Assembly (NCBI RefSeq): GCF_009755665.1
Contig: NZ_CP046622.1
Location: 5,025,001-5,089,000, forward strand
Direction of reading: 5' to 3'
Source: Variovorax paradoxus
GTDB taxonomy: Bacteria; Pseudomonadota; Gammaproteobacteria; Burkholderiales; Burkholderiaceae_C
DNA: 64,000 nucleotides
This document shows positions 9,564 to 18,721 of the stretch, piece by piece. The notes under the pieces were generated by a model, which saw only the letters and a program-made list of their open reading frames with translations, had not been told where the DNA came from and made no database searches. The position numbers and the translations under genes are program-made. How positions within the stretch are numbered: position 1 is the first letter of the stretch; every line of letters begins with the position of its first letter.

Positions 9564-10771
9564 TCCACCGGCGTAGGGCCGCTCCGAACCGGCTCGCAGC
9601 CTTTTTCGCTGGGCCCCGCGCGCCTGCGCTGCGCGCCGCAACAGCGGCCTTGTGGCTCTTCACGCTCTTTACCGCCGGCAGCGCGCACGCCGCGATCGAC
9701 TGCGAACTGAACGGCCGCCGCGTGAACCCCTCCGACGGCAGCACACTCCTCGGTGCGACAGGACTCATGCGTTGCAAGGACCGGGCGACCGGCGAGCCGC
9801 AGCGCGAACAGCAGGTGCAGAACGGCGCCTTCACCGGCCTGGCGCGCTTCTATGAAAAAGGCAAGCTCGCCAGGGAGCACATCCTCAACGCCGGCGGAAA
9901 CATCCACGGCCTCGCCCGCGAGTACGGGCCCGGGGGACAAGTCTTGCGCGAGGCCACTTACGACGACGGCCAGGAGCGCGGGCTGGCTCGCAGCTTTTAT
10001 CCCGGCGGCCGGCTGCGCCGCGTCACTTTTTACCCCAGCACCGGAACCGACCGCGCCTTCGTAGAGTTCACCGAGCGCGGCCAGTTGTCCGCGCTGCGCT
10101 GCGGCGAAGCGCCCATGCTCGCGCCCGTGGCCGACGACGCCCGGCTGTGCGGCTTCACCGGCGGGCCCTCGCAGGTCCAGCTGTTCGACGAGCGCGGCTC
10201 CTTGCGTTCGCGGCTGTCGTACATGCTCGGCAAGCGCGTGCGGTCGCAGGACTTCTACGACAACGGCAAGCCCTCGGTGCAAGACGAGATCGCAGGCAAC
10301 CAGCGCACCGAACGCCACTTCTCATCCGAAGGGGTGAAGCGCCGCGAAACCATGTGGCTGCTGGTCGAACGCAGCGCGGTGCGGCAACGCGAGCAGGAGT
10401 TTTCGGAAAAGGGCTCGCTGATCCGCGACCAGCGCTGGAACCCCGCGGGCGAGCCGGTGCGAGACGACAGCTACTACCTGCATGGCCAGCCCCGCAGCAA
10501 GTCCGCCTACAGCGGCTCCGGCGATGCGCGCGCGGTCGAGATCACCGAGTTCTACGAGAGCGGCCAGCGTGCCGCGCATGGACGCTACCGAGTGGCGGGC
10601 CGCGGCCGGCAAGTGCCGGTCGGCAAGCACCAGCGCTTCAGCGAAAAAGGAACGCTGCTCGCCGAATCGAGCTTCGATGCCCGGGGCCGCGTGACGCGCG
10701 AGCGCAGCTGGGACGAAAACGGCCGGCTGCAACGCGACGAGCATGTCCTGGAAGACGGCTCCAGAAAATAG
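9560..10771 (+). CDS. Exported MORN-type repeat protein
   Basis: The 403-aa protein begins at an ATG overlapping the VOC stop. It has a long basic N-terminus, then a signal-like helix ending in SAHA. The body is a chain of repeats of about 23 residues built on patterns such as FYEKGKLARE, EYGPGGQVLRE, FYPGGRLRR, FSEKGTLLAE and FYESGQRAAHGRY. These match MORN_2/YwqK-type beta-hairpin repeats, often seen in envelope proteins and in proteins labelled antitoxins by name only. The open frame extends upstream to 9089, but that would run through the VOC gene. Function unknown. Confidence 0.72.
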   Translation: MIHRRRAAPNRLAAFFAGPRAPALRAATAALWLFTLFTAGSAHAAIDCELNGRRVNPSDGSTLLGATGLMRCKDRATGEPQREQQVQNGAFTGLARFYEKGKLAREHILNAGGNIHGLAREYGPGGQVLREATYDDGQERGLARSFYPGGRLRRVTFYPSTGTDRAFVEFTERGQLSALRCGEAPMLAPVADDARLCGFTGGPSQVQLFDERGSLRSRLSYMLGKRVRSQDFYDNGKPSVQDEIAGNQRTERHFSSEGVKRRETMWLLVERSAVRQREQEFSEKGSLIRDQRWNPAGEPVRDDSYYLHGQPRSKSAYSGSGDARAVEITEFYESGQRAAHGRYRVAGRGRQVPVGKHQRFSEKGTLLAESSFDARGRVTRERSWDENGRLQRDEHVLEDGSRK

Positions 10772-10798
10772 CCCGCCCTTGCGAAGCGCGTGGCGAAC

Positions 10799-11773
10799 TC
10801 AGTCCAGCTTGATGCCGGCCTGCTTGATGATCGGGCCCCAGCGCTTCGACTCGGCCCGCGCCAGCGCTTCGAACTGCGCCGGCGTGCCCGGCATGGCTTC
10901 CATGCCGAAATCATCGAACCGCTTTTGTACCGCCGGCGTGCCGAACGCGCGGTTCAACTCGCCGTTGAGCTTGGCCACCACGGCGGGCGGAAGACCGGCC
11001 GGGCCCAGCACGCCCTGGAACGCGAACACCTCGGTATTGGGCACGCCCACTTCGGCCAGCGTCGGCACGTTGGGCAGCAGCTTGTTGCGGGCGCCGGAGC
11101 CGATGGCCAGCACGCGCACCTTGTTGCCCTGCATGATCGGCAGGCCCGAGGCCAGGTCCAGGAACATGCACGGCACCTGCCCGCCCATCACGTCGGCCAT
11201 GGCCGGGGCGGCGCCACGGTAGGGAATGTGCGTGATGAAGGTGCCGGTGCGAACCTTGAACATCTCCATGGCCAGGTGATGCGGCGACCCATTGCCCGGC
11301 GAGGCGTAGTTGACTTTGCCCGGATTCGCCTTCACATACGCCAGGAACTCCTTGAAGTTCTTGGCCGGAAAGTCCGGATGCACCACCAGCGCCAGCGGAA
11401 ACTTGCCGATCGCGCCGACATAGGTGAAGTCTTTTTCAGGATTGAACGGCAGCTTGCCGAACAGGTGCTCGTTGAAGGCCAGCACGGCGTTGTCCGCCGA
11501 CATCACGGTGTAGCCGTCGGGCTTGCTCTTGGCGACCAGGTCTGCGCCGATGTTGGTCGAAGCGCCGGGGCGGTTGTCGACAACGATCTGCTGGCCCAGG
11601 GTCTGGCGCATGGCCTCGGCGAGCGTGCGCGCAATCACGTCGGTGCCGCCGCCCGCGGGATAGGGCACCACCCACTTGATGAGTTGCGAGGGATAGTCCT
11701 GCGCGCGGGCGAACGGGGTTGCGGCCATGGCAGCGCCCGAAGCGAGCGTGGCCAGAAGAGTGCGGCGGTCCAT
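10799..11773 (-). CDS. Bug family periplasmic solute-binding protein
   Basis: The 324-aa protein has a twin-arginine-like signal (MDRRTLLATLASGAAMAATP) and the Bug/TctC fold markers IKWVVPYPAGGGTDVIAR and DNRPGASTNIGAD. Bug proteins bind carboxylates, amino acids or aromatic acids for tripartite tricarboxylate transport, and are greatly expanded in Bordetella and Comamonadaceae. It is third in a minus-strand set with an FAD monooxygenase and a DUF2783 protein, so the ligand may be the aromatic acid handled by that enzyme. It starts 5 bp after the DUF2783 stop. Confidence 0.85.
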   Translation of the reverse strand: MDRRTLLATLASGAAMAATPFARAQDYPSQLIKWVVPYPAGGGTDVIARTLAEAMRQTLGQQIVVDNRPGASTNIGADLVAKSKPDGYTVMSADNAVLAFNEHLFGKLPFNPEKDFTYVGAIGKFPLALVVHPDFPAKNFKEFLAYVKANPGKVNYASPGNGSPHHLAMEMFKVRTGTFITHIPYRGAAPAMADVMGGQVPCMFLDLASGLPIMQGNKVRVLAIGSGARNKLLPNVPTLAEVGVPNTEVFAFQGVLGPAGLPPAVVAKLNGELNRAFGTPAVQKRFDDFGMEAMPGTPAQFEALARAESKRWGPIIKQAGIKLD

Positions 11774-11778
11774 GTGGA

Positions 11779-12009
11779 TCAGTCTCCGGTTTGTTGTGAT
11801 TGGGTTGCGGACAGCGATGGTACGGGCAGCGCGTCCAGCGCGTCGGCCAATGCGCGGCGGCAGCGCGCCTCGTCGCCGACCTGCTCGAACAGCAGCAGCG
11901 CGAGCCGTGCGAGAAACAGCGATTCCCGCTCGGTGCCGGCTTCGGTGATGGCGCGCGCGCATTCCGCGTAGATGCGGTCCCGCGCGTCGGGGGCGAGCAA
12001 TGTCGTCAT
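11779..12009 (-). CDS. DUF2783 family small protein
   Basis: This 76-aa, mostly helical protein overlaps the end of the monooxygenase gene by 4 bp and precedes the Bug receptor. DUF2783 genes are recurrently linked to MhpA-like FAD monooxygenases, which suggests a partner or stabilizing subunit. No catalytic motif or signal peptide is visible. The start ATG at 12009 is fixed by the overlap. Confidence 0.75.
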   Translation of the reverse strand: MTTLLAPDARDRIYAECARAITEAGTERESLFLARLALLLFEQVGDEARCRRALADALDALPVPSLSATQSQQTGD

Positions 12010-13793
12010 GCGGCAATCTCCTTGAAAGCGGCGGCGGCGCGGTGCAGCGCCTCGGCCAACGCGCCGCTCGGCAGGTGTTGCCAGCGCGCGGCCACGTGGC
12101 CGTCGGGCCGCAGCAGATAAAAGGCGCCGTCGCGTGCGCCCAGCGCCTCGAACACCGCTGCATCCGCATGCGCATCGGCGCTGTCGATGCCCAGTCCTCC
12201 GATGGTGCGCACCGCGAACGGCAGATTGCCGCGCAGCGCGTGAGCCACCTCGTCTTCGGGCAGCAAGGCGGTGGCGGCTTCAGGCCGCAGCACGAGCAAT
12301 GTGAAGACCGGGGCGATCCAATCGGTCAGGTGCCCCTGCTCAAGCTGCTGCTCAGCCATCACCTCCCCGGGCAACGGGCCTGCCGCCAGCACATCGCCTT
12401 CGCTGGAAAGCGCCGAAGCCGCGTAGCGCACGGCTTGCGTCTGCCGCGGATTGATCAGTTGCGCAATGCCGCGATGTGCCTCCGACAGCGAGAGCGCCGC
12501 TTCGCGCATCAGGTCGAAGCCGCGCGAAGGCGGCGACATGAATTCGGTGCTGCGCATCGCGTTCTCGGCATTGACGTGAAAGGCCTCGATGCGCTCTTGC
12601 GAATACGAGTCGAGTAGCGCCGCGTCCGAAAGACCGCGTGCCACGAGCGCCAGCTTCCAGGCCAGGTTGTCGGCATCGTCGAAGCCCGAATTGAGGCCGC
12701 GCACGCCGAAGATGGGCATGGCATGCGCTGCATTGCCGGCGAAAAGAACGCGGCCCTGTCGGTAGCTCTCGAGCGTCATCGCGCCCGCACGGTAGACCGA
12801 GGTCCACACCGTCTTCCACGGCAGGTGGCCTTCGCCGATGGCGTCCAGATGCCGCTGCACGAACTCGGCCACCGCGGCGGGCTTCAGCGCCTCTTCGGTG
12901 CTCTGGCCGGCGCGCAGTTGGTAATCGATGCGCCAGATGTCGTCGGGCTGCCGATGCATCAGCACGGTCGAGCCGGGGTTCCACGGCGGATCGAACCACG
13001 CGCGGCGCTCGGTCGGATGTTCGCTGTGCAACTCGATATCGATGATGACGTAGCGGCCTTCGTAGCCCGTTCCCTCGAGCGAAAGCCCCAGCGATTTGCG
13101 CACGAAGCTCTGGCCGCCGTCGCAGGCCGCGAGCCACTGGCCTTGCATGCGGTAGGCGCCCTCCGCGTTGCGCACCTCCAGCGTCACGCCATCCTCATCT
13201 TGCGCAATGCCGGCGAGTTCGGTGCCCCAGCGGATGTCGATGAGCCCCGGGGTCGCCTCGTTGCGGCGGAAGATTTCTTCCAGCAGGTAGTGCTCGGCGT
13301 AGTACTGCTCGAGGTTGATCATCGGCGGCAGCTTCTGCCGCTCGTCGTGCGGCATCTCGAAGCGGAACACCTCCGCCGTCTTGTAGAAGCTGCGCCCGCC
13401 GGTCCACGGCAGGCCCTTGGCCATGAACGCCGGAAGCACGCCGAGCCGCTCCATGATTTCCAGGCTGCGGCGCGAGATGCAAGCCGCTCGGCTGCCCACG
13501 CACACCGTGTCGTCGGCCTCCAGCACCACGCAGCGCACGCCGTGATTCGCGAGCCCCAGCGCCAGCGCCATGCCGACCGGCCCGCCGCCCGCAATCACCA
13601 CCGGATGGCGGCCCGGCTCCATGCCGCCCTGCTCCAGTGGCGGCGTCCACGACTTGTAGCGCGTGTAGTGAAAGGCACCGACCGAAGGCGGCAGCCCGGT
13701 CGCGCTGGGCGTCGGCGGCACGGGGCCGCTTGCGGCATCGGCGGCAATCGCGCCGGGTGCCGGCGCGTCGGCCGCAATGGTGGGGTTGGTCAT
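12006..13793 (-). CDS. FAD-dependent aromatic monooxygenase, MhpA/PheA-like
   Basis: The 595-aa flavoprotein hydroxylase has an ADP-binding GGGPVG (residues 69-74) and E at the end of strand 2 (VVLEAD), an NADPH-region DG motif (ACDGGQSFVRKSLG), and a C-terminal thioredoxin-like domain as in phenol and 3-(3-hydroxyphenyl)propionate hydroxylases. The motif that normally reads GDAAH is GNAAH here (in LFAGNAAHAMP), an Asn in place of the Asp that contacts the FAD ribityl chain. The first 50 residues are an Ala/Pro-rich extension. The frame is open to 13892, but the ATG at 13793 leaves room for a promoter facing the divergent luxR gene. Likely substrate: an aromatic acid or phenol. Confidence 0.8.
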   Translation of the reverse strand: MTNPTIAADAPAPGAIAADAASGPVPPTPSATGLPPSVGAFHYTRYKSWTPPLEQGGMEPGRHPVVIAGGGPVGMALALGLANHGVRCVVLEADDTVCVGSRAACISRRSLEIMERLGVLPAFMAKGLPWTGGRSFYKTAEVFRFEMPHDERQKLPPMINLEQYYAEHYLLEEIFRRNEATPGLIDIRWGTELAGIAQDEDGVTLEVRNAEGAYRMQGQWLAACDGGQSFVRKSLGLSLEGTGYEGRYVIIDIELHSEHPTERRAWFDPPWNPGSTVLMHRQPDDIWRIDYQLRAGQSTEEALKPAAVAEFVQRHLDAIGEGHLPWKTVWTSVYRAGAMTLESYRQGRVLFAGNAAHAMPIFGVRGLNSGFDDADNLAWKLALVARGLSDAALLDSYSQERIEAFHVNAENAMRSTEFMSPPSRGFDLMREAALSLSEAHRGIAQLINPRQTQAVRYAASALSSEGDVLAAGPLPGEVMAEQQLEQGHLTDWIAPVFTLLVLRPEAATALLPEDEVAHALRGNLPFAVRTIGGLGIDSADAHADAAVFEALGARDGAFYLLRPDGHVAARWQHLPSGALAEALHRAAAAFKEIAA

Positions 13794-13875
13794 GCAGCGG
13801 GATTGTCCCGATGCGGGGCCACGTCTGTTGTCATAACTTTGGACGACGTATTTACCCTGAGTCTGGTCTGCTCCC

Positions 13876-14655
13876 ATGAGACGCTGGCGCATTCAACCCG
13901 TTGCCGACGCCGCACTGTCCGCGGCCATCGTCCGCGACGTGCTGGCGGGCATCGGCACGCCGCATCTGGCAGCCAGTTGCCTTGCGGCCATGCACCGCGT
14001 GATGCCCGTGACCTTCTGCACCGTGTTCGCGGTCGATGCCACCGGCCGCATCGAGGCCGTGTCGGCTGCCAGCAGCTACGGCACCACGGCCGAACGCACC
14101 ACAGAGCGCTACGTGGCACAGCGCTTCGACCTGCTCGATCCCAACATGACATGGCTCGCGAAGCGCAAGCTTCCGAAGCGCGCGCAGCTGTGGCTGGGGC
14201 ACCAGCGCGCCGAGGAGGTGGCCGACCCCGCATACCGCGCCGTCTGCTACGGCGACGTGGGCATTCGCGAGCGCGCGTCCGTTCTGCTGCTGACGCCTAC
14301 CGGCCAGCGGGTGGCGGTGAGCTTCTACCGGAGCCTCGCCCAGGACGAGTTCGATGCCCGCGACTTCGCGGCGATCGAGAACCACGCCACCCTGCTGGCC
14401 GAGGCAACGATGGCCCATGGCCGCAGCACGGCGGCTGCGGGGGCAACGGTGGTGCCCTCCCTGGCCTCGCGCCTGCTGACCTTGAGCCTGCGGGAGCGGG
14501 AAGTCATCGGGCACCTGATGGCGGGCAGCACCGCCAAGCAGACGGCGCGCGAAATCGGCATCGAACTGACAACGGTGCGCACCCATCAGTACCGGGCATT
14601 CCGGCGGCTGGGCATACGCACGCAGAAGGAGCTGCTGCGCGCGGCGGCCCCATGA
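13876..14655 (+). CDS. LuxR family transcriptional regulator
   Basis: The 259-aa protein has a C-terminal LuxR/NarL-type helix-turn-helix (LSLREREVIGHLMAGSTAKQ onward, about residues 200-250) after an N-terminal domain that could be GAF-like or autoinducer-like. No receiver Asp or membrane segment is visible. It is divergent from the monooxygenase operon across an 82-bp gap, so it probably controls that operon. Ligand unknown. Confidence 0.8.
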   Translation: MRRWRIQPVADAALSAAIVRDVLAGIGTPHLAASCLAAMHRVMPVTFCTVFAVDATGRIEAVSAASSYGTTAERTTERYVAQRFDLLDPNMTWLAKRKLPKRAQLWLGHQRAEEVADPAYRAVCYGDVGIRERASVLLLTPTGQRVAVSFYRSLAQDEFDARDFAAIENHATLLAEATMAHGRSTAAAGATVVPSLASRLLTLSLREREVIGHLMAGSTAKQTAREIGIELTTVRTHQYRAFRRLGIRTQKELLRAAAP

Positions 14656-14683
14656 GACTCGAAACCGCCGTACGGCCTGGTGC

Positions 14684-15775
14684 CTAGTCTTCGGCCTGCT
14701 CTTCGGTCGTGCCGGCGGACTGGTCCGCCTGCGAATTGACCAGCGACACCGGCGCCACCTTCGGCCGCCCCGCCACCGACACCACCTCCTGGTCGATCGC
14801 GCCGAACAGCGAGCGGCCGTCGAGCCCCTTCATCTCGATGCGGATCGTGTCGCCGAACTTCATGAACTCGGTCACCGGCTCGCCGCCCTGGATGGTTTCG
14901 ATGCAGCGCTTCTCGGCGATGCACGAATAGCCCTTGGGCCAATCCATGCGGCCGTTCTTTTCCACGCCCTTGTTGCTCACCGTGCCGCTGCCGACGATGC
15001 TGCCGGCGCGCACGTTGCGCGTCTTGGCGATGTGGGCAATGAGCTGGCCGAAGTGAAAAGTCATCTCCGGCCCGGCGTCGCACATGCCGACCTTGCGGCC
15101 GTTCCAGCTGCTTTGCAGCGTGAGTTGCACGCGGCCGTTCTGCCAGGCCTCGCCGATTTCATCGAGCGTCACGGCCACGGGGCTGAAGGCGGTGGCGGGC
15201 TTGCTCTGGAAAAAGCCGAAGCCCTTGGCAAGTTCGGCCGGGATCAGGTTGCGCAGGCTCACGTCGTTGGCCAGCATCACCAGGCGGATGCCGTCGAGCG
15301 CCTGGTCGGGCGTGGCGCCCATCTTCACGTCGCCGGTAACCACCGCGATCTCGGCCTCGAAGTCGATGCCCATGGCTTCGCTCGGCACCACGATGTCGTC
15401 GGTCGGGCCCAGGAAGTCGTCGCTGCCGCCTTGGTACATCAGCGGGTCTTGGTAAAAACTTTCAGGCACTTCGGCGTTGCGCGCCTTGCGCACCAGCTCG
15501 ACGTGGTTCAGGTACGCCGAGCCGTCGGCCCACTGGTAGGCGCGCGGCAGAGGCGCCATGCACATCGAGGGATCGAACGGAAAGGAATGGCGCGCCCGGC
15601 CGTTGTTGACCGCGTCGTACAGGTCCTGCAGCTGCGGGCTCATGAAGCCCCAGTCGTCCAGCACCTGCTGCAGCCGGCTGGCAATGCCGGTGGCGTAGTG
15701 GGCGAGCGTGAGGTCGCGCGAGACGACGACGAGCTGGCCGTCGCGCGAGCCGTCCTTCAGGGTGGCGAGTTTCAT
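14684..15775 (-). CDS. Fumarylacetoacetate hydrolase family protein
   Basis: The 363-aa protein has the FAH metal site (DFEAEIAVVTGDV, then ANDVSLRN) and the SKPATAFSPVAVT and GSGTVSNKG motifs. The closest named relatives are fumarylacetoacetases that cut fumarylacetoacetate to fumarate and acetoacetate; other members hydrolyse or decarboxylate similar ring-cleavage products. It lies next to the monooxygenase set on the same strand but with luxR between, so it may act in the same aromatic pathway. The C-terminal 20 residues are acidic and Gln-rich. Confidence 0.85.
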   Translation of the reverse strand: MKLATLKDGSRDGQLVVVSRDLTLAHYATGIASRLQQVLDDWGFMSPQLQDLYDAVNNGRARHSFPFDPSMCMAPLPRAYQWADGSAYLNHVELVRKARNAEVPESFYQDPLMYQGGSDDFLGPTDDIVVPSEAMGIDFEAEIAVVTGDVKMGATPDQALDGIRLVMLANDVSLRNLIPAELAKGFGFFQSKPATAFSPVAVTLDEIGEAWQNGRVQLTLQSSWNGRKVGMCDAGPEMTFHFGQLIAHIAKTRNVRAGSIVGSGTVSNKGVEKNGRMDWPKGYSCIAEKRCIETIQGGEPVTEFMKFGDTIRIEMKGLDGRSLFGAIDQEVVSVAGRPKVAPVSLVNSQADQSAGTTEEQAED

Positions 15776-15908
15776 GGTGGCAAATGCGTGATGAAGGACA
15801 CGGCGCGAACACGAGGGCCGGCGCCGCGCCCACTAAACTGGGTGAACGGGCGGCAGTGTACCGAGGTGCTCCTGGTGAACCTCGGCGCCGGCGCTCACTC
15901 CACACCTC

Positions 15909-17120
15909 ATGCCGACGCTCGCCGCCTCCCCGTTCCCGTCCCTTGCGCCACCGGCACGTCCGTCGTGGCGGGCGCTGGCCGGGCTGACGCTGGCGGTGGG
16001 GCTGGTTCATGTTCTGCTGCTGGGGCTGGCGCCCACGGCCATCGGGCCCGATCCCTCGCCGCTTGCGAACAAGTTCACCACCCGGACCATCGTGATCGCG
16101 CCGCCCGCTCCGGAAAAACCCGCCGCGCCCGCTGCCGCAGCAGCCGCCCCGGCTGAGGCCAAGCCGCCGCCGCCCGCCAAACCTCGGCGGCCGCGCGAGC
16201 CTTCCAGGCCCCGACCAGCAGCGGCGGCGCCCGAGCCTATGCCGGTCCCGGCGCCCCAGGTTTTCGAAGAGCCTCCACCAGAAACGCGTGCTCTCACGGC
16301 GCAGAACGCTATAGATTCAGGAGCAATCACGCCCGAACCGCCGGCAAGCGCCCCGGCAGGCGCTGCACTGGGTGGCGCGGGCAGCACAAGCAACGCCGGC
16401 ATCGGGGACGGAGGAGCCGCGGGCGCCGCGAGCGCAACGGCCGGCAATGTCGTCGGCCCGGAGGCGTTGCGCATTCCCGGCTCGGTCAAGCTCGCCTTCG
16501 CTGTCACCGGCCAGCAGGGCGCCTCGCCGATGCAGGGCGTTTTCGGCGACCTGGCCTGGCTGCAGGACGGCAGCAGCTACGACGCGCGGCTTTCTCTCAA
16601 ATTCCTGTTCAGGACGATCCGCAGCCAGCACAGCACCGGCAAGATCGGCCCCACCGGCATCGAGCCGGACCGCTTTTCCGAGGCCCGCAAGGGCGAAGTG
16701 GCTTCGCACTTCCTGCGCGACCAGGGCCAGGTGATGTTCAGCAACAACGCCCCCAGCGTGCCCCTGCTGCCCGGCGCGCAAGACCGGCTCAGCGTGGTGA
16801 TGCAGCTCGGCGGCATGCTGGCGGGCGACCCGGGGCGCTATCCGGCCGGCAGCCGCATTTCAATCCAGACGATCGGCCCGCGGGATGCCGGCGTCTGGGT
16901 CTTCAACATCGAAGGCGAAGAGCAGATGACCGTGCCCGCCGGTGACTTTGCGGTGCGAAAGCTCACGCGCAGCCCCCGGCGCGAGTTCGACGACAAGATC
17001 GAGATCTGGCTGGCGCCGGCCCTTGGCTACCTGCCGGTGCGGATGAAACAGACACAGGCCAACGGCGACTTTGCCGACATGCAGTTGCGCGAATCCCTTC
17101 CGGCGGGGCCCTCGAACTAG
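15909..17120 (+). CDS. DUF3108 domain protein with TonB-like N-terminus
   Basis: The 403-aa protein has one N-terminal transmembrane helix (about residues 22-42), then a long proline/alanine/lysine-rich stretch (about 60-180) like that of TonB, then a C-terminal DUF3108 domain (about 190-400) predicted to be a beta-rich periplasmic fold. The layout suggests an inner-membrane protein reaching into the periplasm. DUF3108 has no proven function. It is a single gene reading away from the FAH gene. Confidence 0.75.
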   Translation: MPTLAASPFPSLAPPARPSWRALAGLTLAVGLVHVLLLGLAPTAIGPDPSPLANKFTTRTIVIAPPAPEKPAAPAAAAAAPAEAKPPPPAKPRRPREPSRPRPAAAAPEPMPVPAPQVFEEPPPETRALTAQNAIDSGAITPEPPASAPAGAALGGAGSTSNAGIGDGGAAGAASATAGNVVGPEALRIPGSVKLAFAVTGQQGASPMQGVFGDLAWLQDGSSYDARLSLKFLFRTIRSQHSTGKIGPTGIEPDRFSEARKGEVASHFLRDQGQVMFSNNAPSVPLLPGAQDRLSVVMQLGGMLAGDPGRYPAGSRISIQTIGPRDAGVWVFNIEGEEQMTVPAGDFAVRKLTRSPRREFDDKIEIWLAPALGYLPVRMKQTQANGDFADMQLRESLPAGPSN

Positions 17121-17183
17121 CCCGAAAGTGCAGGAAACAAGCATAGGAATTAATGCGTTTTCTCTACAAAAAGACAACCGAGC

Positions 17184-17211
17184 TTGAAACTGGCGCGTTG
17201 ATTGCTATCTA
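17184..17211 (+). promoter_or_regulatory. Possible promoter before the DUF3567 gene
   Basis: TTGAAA (17184-17189) is followed after 16 bp by TATCTA (17206-17211). The -10 match is weak. If used, transcription would start near 17218, which favours the ATG at 17251 as the true start of the next gene. Confidence 0.25.
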
Positions 17212-17250
17212 ACCTCCATGAATGCCATCGACATCCTCACAGGCCCAGCA

Positions 17251-17529
17251 ATGAACATGCTCTATGACTCAGAGTCCTTCGTCGTCGTGCACGTGCAGCC
17301 GAACGAAAGCGACACACCCGCCCAGCCCAATGTGCCGGTTCTGGAACGCCACGGCTTCGAGATCGTAGACAAGCGCTCGGGCAAAGAGGTTTACCTCGAC
17401 GGCTCGTGGGCCGAACTGTTCCAGCAGCAAATTGCCGCCTGGCAGCTCAATACGCCCACCCAGGAAGAGGTCGAGGACACGCTTGAAGGCTATGCCGAGC
17501 TGGCTCACACGCCGGTGCTGGTGCACTGA
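17251..17529 (+). CDS. DUF3567 family protein
   Basis: A small acidic cytoplasmic protein (92 aa from ATG 17251; 103 aa from ATG 17218). The conserved opening MNMLYDSESFVVVHV suggests the downstream start. It contains HGFEIVDKRSGKEVYLDG, typical of this betaproteobacterial family. No enzyme motif is visible and the role is unknown. A strong intrinsic terminator follows 21 bp after the stop. Confidence 0.82.
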   Translation: MNMLYDSESFVVVHVQPNESDTPAQPNVPVLERHGFEIVDKRSGKEVYLDGSWAELFQQQIAAWQLNTPTQEEVEDTLEGYAELAHTPVLVH

Positions 17530-17550
17530 GCCCCTGCCGCCCCGGATGAG

Positions 17551-17576
17551 AAAGCGCCTTTTCAGGCGCTTTTTTT
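17551..17576 (+). terminator. Rho-independent terminator
   Basis: A perfect 9-bp stem (17551-17559 with 17564-17572), a 4-base loop and a run of seven T from 17570. It ends the DUF3567 transcript. The A run on the 5' side also makes it usable in the opposite direction for the AbrB gene. Confidence 0.9.
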
Positions 17577-17598
17577 GCGCCCGCTCACCCCTCGCAGC

Positions 17599-18663
17599 TC
17601 ATTTCCGACCATAGATCCAGCGGTACATAGGCCCGACCAGCAGCAGCACCGCCACCAGCCGGCACACCTGAAACGCCGTGACCACCGGCACCCCCAGCTG
17701 CAAGACCTTGGCGGTGATCGACATTTCGGCAATGCCGCCGGGCGAGGTGCCCAGGATCATGGTGGCGGGGTGCAGCCCCGTCGCCCGGGCCAGCAGCCAC
17801 GCGGCGCCTGCGCACACCACCAGCATGACGACGGTGCCCAGCGCCACCGAACCCAGCCAGCGCGGCGCCGTGTACAAAAACTCGCGGCTGAAGCGCACGC
17901 CCAGGCTTACGGCAATTACCAGCTGCGCGGTGTTCGACATCCATGTGGGCACGGCCGACAGCGCCTGGCCTGCGATGGTGAACCCCATGGCAACCACCAG
18001 CGGACCCATGAACCACGGGTTGGTGCGGCCGAGCGCACGCATTGCAAGGCCGCCGATGCCGGTGGCCAATGCAAGCAGCAGGAGCCCGCTGGCATTCACC
18101 TCGCGCACCATCGGTGGATTGATTTCGAGCCCATGCAAGCCGCTCCACTGCATGGCGAACGGGATGGTGACGGTCACCACCACCAGGCGCAGGCTGTGCG
18201 CCGCGGCGACCAGATCGGTGCGCGCGCCGGCCGATTCGGACAGCAGCGTCATCTCCGACGCGCCGCCAATGGCGCCCGCGAAGTAAGTTGTCGCTCTCAT
18301 GGACTTTGCCGGCACATGCGGCATTCGCTTGGCATGCAGCGCGTGCAACCAGCGACCGAAGCCCCAGCCGAGCAGCAAGGCCCAGGCAATGGCGAGCGCA
18401 ATGGCCCACCAGACGCCGGCCACCAGCGCGACCACCGCCGGGGTGAAGTAGAGGCCCAGCACGGTGCCGATGGTCCATTGCCCGGCATTGCGCAGCGGCG
18501 TGTAACTGGCAGTGGGTGCGCCGGCAATCGATGCCAGCGACACCGCGAGCAGCGGGCCGATCATCCAGGGCAGGGGCGTGTGCAGAGCCAGGCAGATTTC
18601 CGCCGCGGCGAGTGCAAGCAACAGCGTGGCCAGCACGCGAACCGGAAAGCGAAGGGACACCAC
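17599..18663 (-). CDS. AbrB family membrane protein (putative permease)
   Basis: The protein has about ten hydrophobic helices in two repeated halves, each with motifs such as TPLPWMIGPL and NPWFMGPLVV and glycine-rich ends (FAGAIGGASEMT; LGTSPGGIAEMS). This is the membrane AbrB duplication family, sometimes labelled putative ammonia monooxygenase; a transport role is more likely. The open frame extends far upstream over the divergent chaN gene. I used GTG at 18663 (354 aa, normal family length); TTG at 18705 is an alternative. Confidence 0.78.
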   Translation of the reverse strand: MVSLRFPVRVLATLLLALAAAEICLALHTPLPWMIGPLLAVSLASIAGAPTASYTPLRNAGQWTIGTVLGLYFTPAVVALVAGVWWAIALAIAWALLLGWGFGRWLHALHAKRMPHVPAKSMRATTYFAGAIGGASEMTLLSESAGARTDLVAAAHSLRLVVVTVTIPFAMQWSGLHGLEINPPMVREVNASGLLLLALATGIGGLAMRALGRTNPWFMGPLVVAMGFTIAGQALSAVPTWMSNTAQLVIAVSLGVRFSREFLYTAPRWLGSVALGTVVMLVVCAGAAWLLARATGLHPATMILGTSPGGIAEMSITAKVLQLGVPVVTAFQVCRLVAVLLLVGPMYRWIYGRK

Positions 18664-18721
18664 AGGAAGAAAGCGAAATTGGACGGCACGGCGTGCGGGC
18701 GCCAACGCATAGTATGGCTCG

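Noticed and set aside
9560..10771. Toxin-antitoxin antitoxin by the YwqK label
   Set aside because: The protein is exported and has repeated MORN-type units; no toxin gene is adjacent, so the label is not meaningful here.
17599..18663. AbrB transcription factor or ammonia monooxygenase
   Set aside because: The protein is an all-membrane duplicated fold without a DNA-binding domain or copper site; only the family name suggests these roles.
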